Below are positions 31,356-34,113 of a stretch of 34,113 nt of DNA, piece after piece. The notes beneath the pieces were generated by a model. It saw only the letters and a list, made by a program, of their open reading frames with translations. It was not told where the DNA came from and made no database searches. The number at the start of each line of letters is the position of its first letter. The stretch's first letter is position 1. Source of the DNA: Bacteroidia bacterium (GTDB lineage: Bacteria > Bacteroidota > Bacteroidia > Bacteroidales > UBA932); NCBI GenBank assembly GCA_021153285.1, contig JAGKTT010000023.1, forward strand, positions 1 to 34,113, written 5' to 3'. A program made the position numbers and the translations under genes.

Positions 31356-32759
31356 ATGGTAGAAAAGAAAACAAAGATAATCTGTACGATTTCCGATATC
31401 CGCTGCGATACGGATTTTCTGAGGGAATTATACAGAAACGGAATGAATGTGGTCAGGATAAATTCCGCACACGCGACTATAGAAGGAGCGCAGAAGATAG
31501 TTGACAATGTCAGAGCAGTTTCAGATAAGATAGCCATTCTGGTGGACACTAAAGGTCCGGAGGTCAGACTCACAGCAATGGAAAGTTCGGTAGGTTTTGT
31601 AGCCAGATCCGGAGACATCGTGATGATCAGAAATGGAGAGGAACATTTCTCAGATTCAAAAACCTTATATACCAATTGTTCTACATTTGTTCAGGACGTA
31701 CCAGAAGGTGCTGACATCCTGATTGATGACGGAAGCATCCAGCTGAAAGTAATAGAAAAGGATGAAGAATGTCTGACTTGCAGGATTATGAACAACGGAG
31801 CCATCAAGGGGCGTAAAAGCGTGAATGTGCCTAATGTCCACATATCCCTTCCGGCCTTGACTGACAAAGACAGGATATTTGTGCAATGGGCTATCGATGC
31901 AGATATAGACTTCATCGCCCATTCGTTTGTGAGAACAAAACAGGATCTTATTGATATTCAGGAGATTCTGAATGCGCAGCATAGTCATCTGAAGATAATC
32001 TCGAAAATTGAGAATCAGCAGGGAATTGACAATCTTGATGAGATTCTGGCTCATTGCTATGGAGTAATGATAGCCAGGGGAGACCTGGGAGTGGAAATTC
32101 CGGCAGAGAAGATTCCGATCATTCAGAAACAGATCGTGCAGAAATGCAGGGCAAGGAAAAAACCTGTGATTGTGGCTACCCAGATGCTCCATAGTATGAT
32201 TGAAAATCCACGTCCGACCAGGGCTGAAGTGACGGATGTGGCTAATGCCATATTTCAGAGTACTGATGCCATAATGCTCAGCGGAGAAACCGCGTCAGGT
32301 CAATATCCTGTCGAAGCGGTAGCTACTATGAGCGCAATAGCTATTGAAGCGGAAGAGAGTATAGACACAAGACTGGAAGTGAATCTGGAGAAAGTCGCCA
32401 AACCGATTGCAGCCGTACTTGCAAGGTCTCTGGTAGCTGCTACTCAGGAGATTCCTGTCAAGGCTATAATCTTTGACACCTGGACAGGACGGACAGGTAG
32501 ATATCTGTCCGAATTCAGACCCAAGGTACCTATTTACGCAATGTGCTATAACTCATTTACAATGAGAGAATTGGCACTGACGTATGATATATATGGCTAT
32601 AAGTTCGACATTACAGGCACAAAGGAAGGATTCGTGCAGAATTCCATTAAGATACTGCTTGAAGACGGCAAGATTTCCAAAGGAGATCTGGTAGGATTCA
32701 TAGGTGGCAGTTTCAACGACGAACTTGGCGCTACCTATATGGAGTTTAAATATGTATAG
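31356..32759 (+). CDS. pyk: Pyruvate kinase
   Basis: A 467-residue pyruvate kinase that converts phosphoenolpyruvate and ADP to pyruvate and ATP, the last step of glycolysis. Active-site blocks are clear: LVDTKGPEVRL, ISKIENQQGIDNLDEIL (catalytic Lys), VMIARGDLGVEIPAEKIP (metal site) and AIMLSGETASGQYPVEA. The N-terminal block reads CTISDIRCD and VVRINSAHA instead of the usual CTIGPAS and VARLNFSHG; this variant is common in Bacteroidetes. The C-terminal allosteric domain is present. Two small outer-membrane protein genes follow within 20 and 2 bases of their upstream neighbours, so they may share its transcript. Confidence 0.95.
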   Translation: MVEKKTKIICTISDIRCDTDFLRELYRNGMNVVRINSAHATIEGAQKIVDNVRAVSDKIAILVDTKGPEVRLTAMESSVGFVARSGDIVMIRNGEEHFSDSKTLYTNCSTFVQDVPEGADILIDDGSIQLKVIEKDEECLTCRIMNNGAIKGRKSVNVPNVHISLPALTDKDRIFVQWAIDADIDFIAHSFVRTKQDLIDIQEILNAQHSHLKIISKIENQQGIDNLDEILAHCYGVMIARGDLGVEIPAEKIPIIQKQIVQKCRARKKPVIVATQMLHSMIENPRPTRAEVTDVANAIFQSTDAIMLSGETASGQYPVEAVATMSAIAIEAEESIDTRLEVNLEKVAKPIAAVLARSLVAATQEIPVKAIIFDTWTGRTGRYLSEFRPKVPIYAMCYNSFTMRELALTYDIYGYKFDITGTKEGFVQNSIKILLEDGKISKGDLVGFIGGSFNDELGATYMEFKYV

Positions 32760-32779
32760 AGTATTCTTGCTCTGATTTT

Positions 32780-33313
32780 ATGAAAAGAATAGTAGCAATA
32801 TTGGGAACCATTACATTGACCGCATTGTTTCTGAGTGAGGTATTCGCCCAGAACAGGTCATTGGGTGGGACATTCAGCTATGCCGGTACAGGAGTGGATT
32901 ACCTGCATTTCAGCGACAGCAGGCATTTTGCCCAATATCAGCTACGATTGGAAACCTCAAGTTTCTTCTGGTCTGACGAGGGCAAGCTCGGAATATCGGC
33001 AACTGCATTTTGGAATACCGTATTCGCTCAGATCGAATCCCGAAACGGAAACATCGTCCGCTTCTACGCAGGTCCTGGAATATCGGTCGGATATTCGGAA
33101 GACATCAGGAATCTTTCCGGAATCGTTGTAGGACTCAAAGGAAGCATTGGAGCTGAATGCAGCTTTTCGAGAGGAGTCTCTTTAACTCTGGGTATTTCTC
33201 CTATGCTTGGAGGACATTTCAGAAGAAAAGACGGGATGGTGAATATGCGCCTTTACAGATACGGATTATGTTATGGCCTTATGCCAGAAGCAGGAATAAG
33301 ATATATTTTCTAG
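32780..33313 (+). CDS. Small predicted outer-membrane/periplasmic protein
   Basis: A 177-residue protein with a signal peptide (cleavage probably after VFAQ, about residue 24) and alternating aromatic/polar stretches ending in IRYIF, as in small 8-stranded barrels (LGGTFSYAGTGVDYLHF, IVRFYAGPGISVGYS, GVSLTLGISPMLGGHF). No named family is recognised. It starts 20 bases after pyk and ends 2 bases before a second protein of the same kind, so the two are probably co-translated. Confidence 0.7.
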   Translation: MKRIVAILGTITLTALFLSEVFAQNRSLGGTFSYAGTGVDYLHFSDSRHFAQYQLRLETSSFFWSDEGKLGISATAFWNTVFAQIESRNGNIVRFYAGPGISVGYSEDIRNLSGIVVGLKGSIGAECSFSRGVSLTLGISPMLGGHFRRKDGMVNMRLYRYGLCYGLMPEAGIRYIF

Positions 33314-33315
33314 AT

Positions 33316-33936
33316 ATGAAGAAATTATCCCTCATATTATTGATAATATGCCTGTTTAACAATTATGTTAACGCTCGGAACAATGTGCAGGAGCCTTATC
33401 CCAAGCTTACCATAGGATTGGAATGGGGGTATATTGTCTCATTGAATTCAATATATCATTATAACTTCTATGCTCCTGAAGGATTCAGGGTGGATGAAAA
33501 GGGATCGAGATGGGGATTCACAAGCAACGCCGATATGTACCTTAATGTCGGTTGCAATCTAACCCCGGAGTGGAATCTATCTTTATATATAGGATATGCC
33601 GGAGTAGGGGATTATCATAAGATACTTCCGATTTCCATAAGGGGAACCCGATATTTCGGTACTGATCTGACGCAGGACAGATGGTTTGCCTTTGCAGATG
33701 CCGGCAGCGGAATATGTCTGAAAACTCCGGTACAGGAAATATTGACCGCCAAAATCGGTGCAGGATACGAGATGTCGCTGAGTAAAGATACCAAACTGAA
33801 TTTCATTGTGGCTGCAAGAAGCACTTATACGCATCCTGGAATTCAGTTCGATGATCATAGGATCCCGATGAAGAATACAAACAGAAATAATGCAATAGTC
33901 AGCGCTTTATCCTTCGGCCTGGGATTAACTTTTTAA
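33316..33936 (+). CDS. Small predicted outer-membrane protein
   Basis: A 206-residue protein with a signal peptide (MKKLSLILLIICLFNNYVNA) and beta-barrel character (LTIGLEWGYIVSLNSIYHY, WNLSLYIGYAGVGDYH, ISIRGTRYFG, ending in GLGLTF with C-terminal Phe). The frame is open upstream into the preceding gene to 33157, but the ATG at 33316 is chosen because it yields the signal peptide and sits 2 bases after the previous stop. It is a probable partner of the preceding small barrel; the function is unknown. Confidence 0.75.
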   Translation: MKKLSLILLIICLFNNYVNARNNVQEPYPKLTIGLEWGYIVSLNSIYHYNFYAPEGFRVDEKGSRWGFTSNADMYLNVGCNLTPEWNLSLYIGYAGVGDYHKILPISIRGTRYFGTDLTQDRWFAFADAGSGICLKTPVQEILTAKIGAGYEMSLSKDTKLNFIVAARSTYTHPGIQFDDHRIPMKNTNRNNAIVSALSFGLGLTF

Positions 33937-33960
33937 CTGATAATCAAAAACATACACTAT

Positions 33961-34113
33961 ATGGCTATAAAACTTGAACTTAAGAAGACAGAAAGAATCC
34001 TTTTCTGTGGAAGCAAATGGTGGGGAGATCCCGATATGCCTGAAAATATGCAGTATCCGACTATGGAAGTAACTGAGGAAGGTGAAAAATTCGATTATCC
34101 TCTGACATTTGTA
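33961..34113 (+). CDS. DUF1963 (YwqG-like) protein, 5' end only
   Basis: An open frame starting ATG at 33961 runs off the window end (51 codons seen). It begins MAIKLELKKTERILFCGSKW and continues with WGDPDMPENMQYP and FDYPLTFV, which resembles the start of the DUF1963/YwqG family (proline-rich GxPxMP...YP and PLxF blocks). No signal peptide. It follows the small barrel gene by 24 bases. The function of the family is unknown; the family call is moderate because only the N-terminus is visible. Confidence 0.55.
   Translation, partial: MAIKLELKKTERILFCGSKWWGDPDMPENMQYPTMEVTEEGEKFDYPLTFV

Noticed and set aside
33157..33315. Upstream extension of the second small barrel gene
   Set aside because: It overlaps the preceding gene in another frame and would bury the obvious signal peptide that begins at 33316.
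1..34113. Insertion sequences, integrases or prophage genes
   Set aside because: No transposase, integrase, phage structural gene or terminal repeat was recognised; the STAND gene has no visible mobile-element borders.

Overview
The window reads as chromosomal DNA from an anaerobic, probably gut-associated member of the Bacteroidales. Three things point there. At least ten upstream regions carry the Bacteroidetes sigma-factor -7 element TAnnTTTG, several with a TTG/TTTG -33 element 19-20 bases upstream. Most genes lack a purine-rich ribosome binding site. The gene content (TamL-type lipoprotein, PotA with an extended C-terminus, CTISD-type pyruvate kinase, short Pta, anaerobic NrdD/NrdG, many lipoproteins) is typical of that order. 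I cannot name a genus.

Layout. 1-2.7 kb: a PlsC-like acyltransferase faces a lipoprotein alkaline phosphatase whose 3' end runs into a 5'-truncated TauE/SafE transporter gene. The phosphatase has a leader with a possible 18-codon ORF and a terminator-like hairpin. 2.7-7.1 kb: an orphan 142-residue gene with a probable structured RNA leader, divergent from a 1195-residue DUF4062-NACHT-TPR protein (STAND ATPase), which is the main accessory-looking gene here. 7.1-11.5 kb: a membrane-anchored acyltransferase, then a three-gene operon (unknown protein, GH13 lipoprotein, GH5 lipoprotein). 11.6-18.0 kb: phosphate acetyltransferase converging on an operon of an outer-membrane barrel protein followed by potABCD. 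18.3-22.7 kb: nrdDG and a cytoplasmic GH13 amylase. 22.7-26.5 kb: an RNA 2'-O-methyltransferase followed by a PEP-synthase-like ATP-binding protein fused to two receiver-like domains. 26.6-34.1 kb: TamL, a GNAT-rarA pair, pyruvate kinase, two small outer-membrane proteins and the start of a DUF1963 (YwqG-like) gene cut by the window edge.

Most of the window is housekeeping: mixed-acid fermentation (Pta, Pyk), anaerobic dNTP synthesis, glucan breakdown outside (GH13/GH5) and inside the cell (GH13), polyamine import, and envelope assembly. The less ordinary parts are the STAND ATPase, the two leader RNA candidates, the phosphatase-transporter deletion scar, the receiver-PPDK fusion, and a PotD carrying both a lipid anchor and a C-terminal membrane segment. 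Composition and homology statements are by eye; no searches were run.
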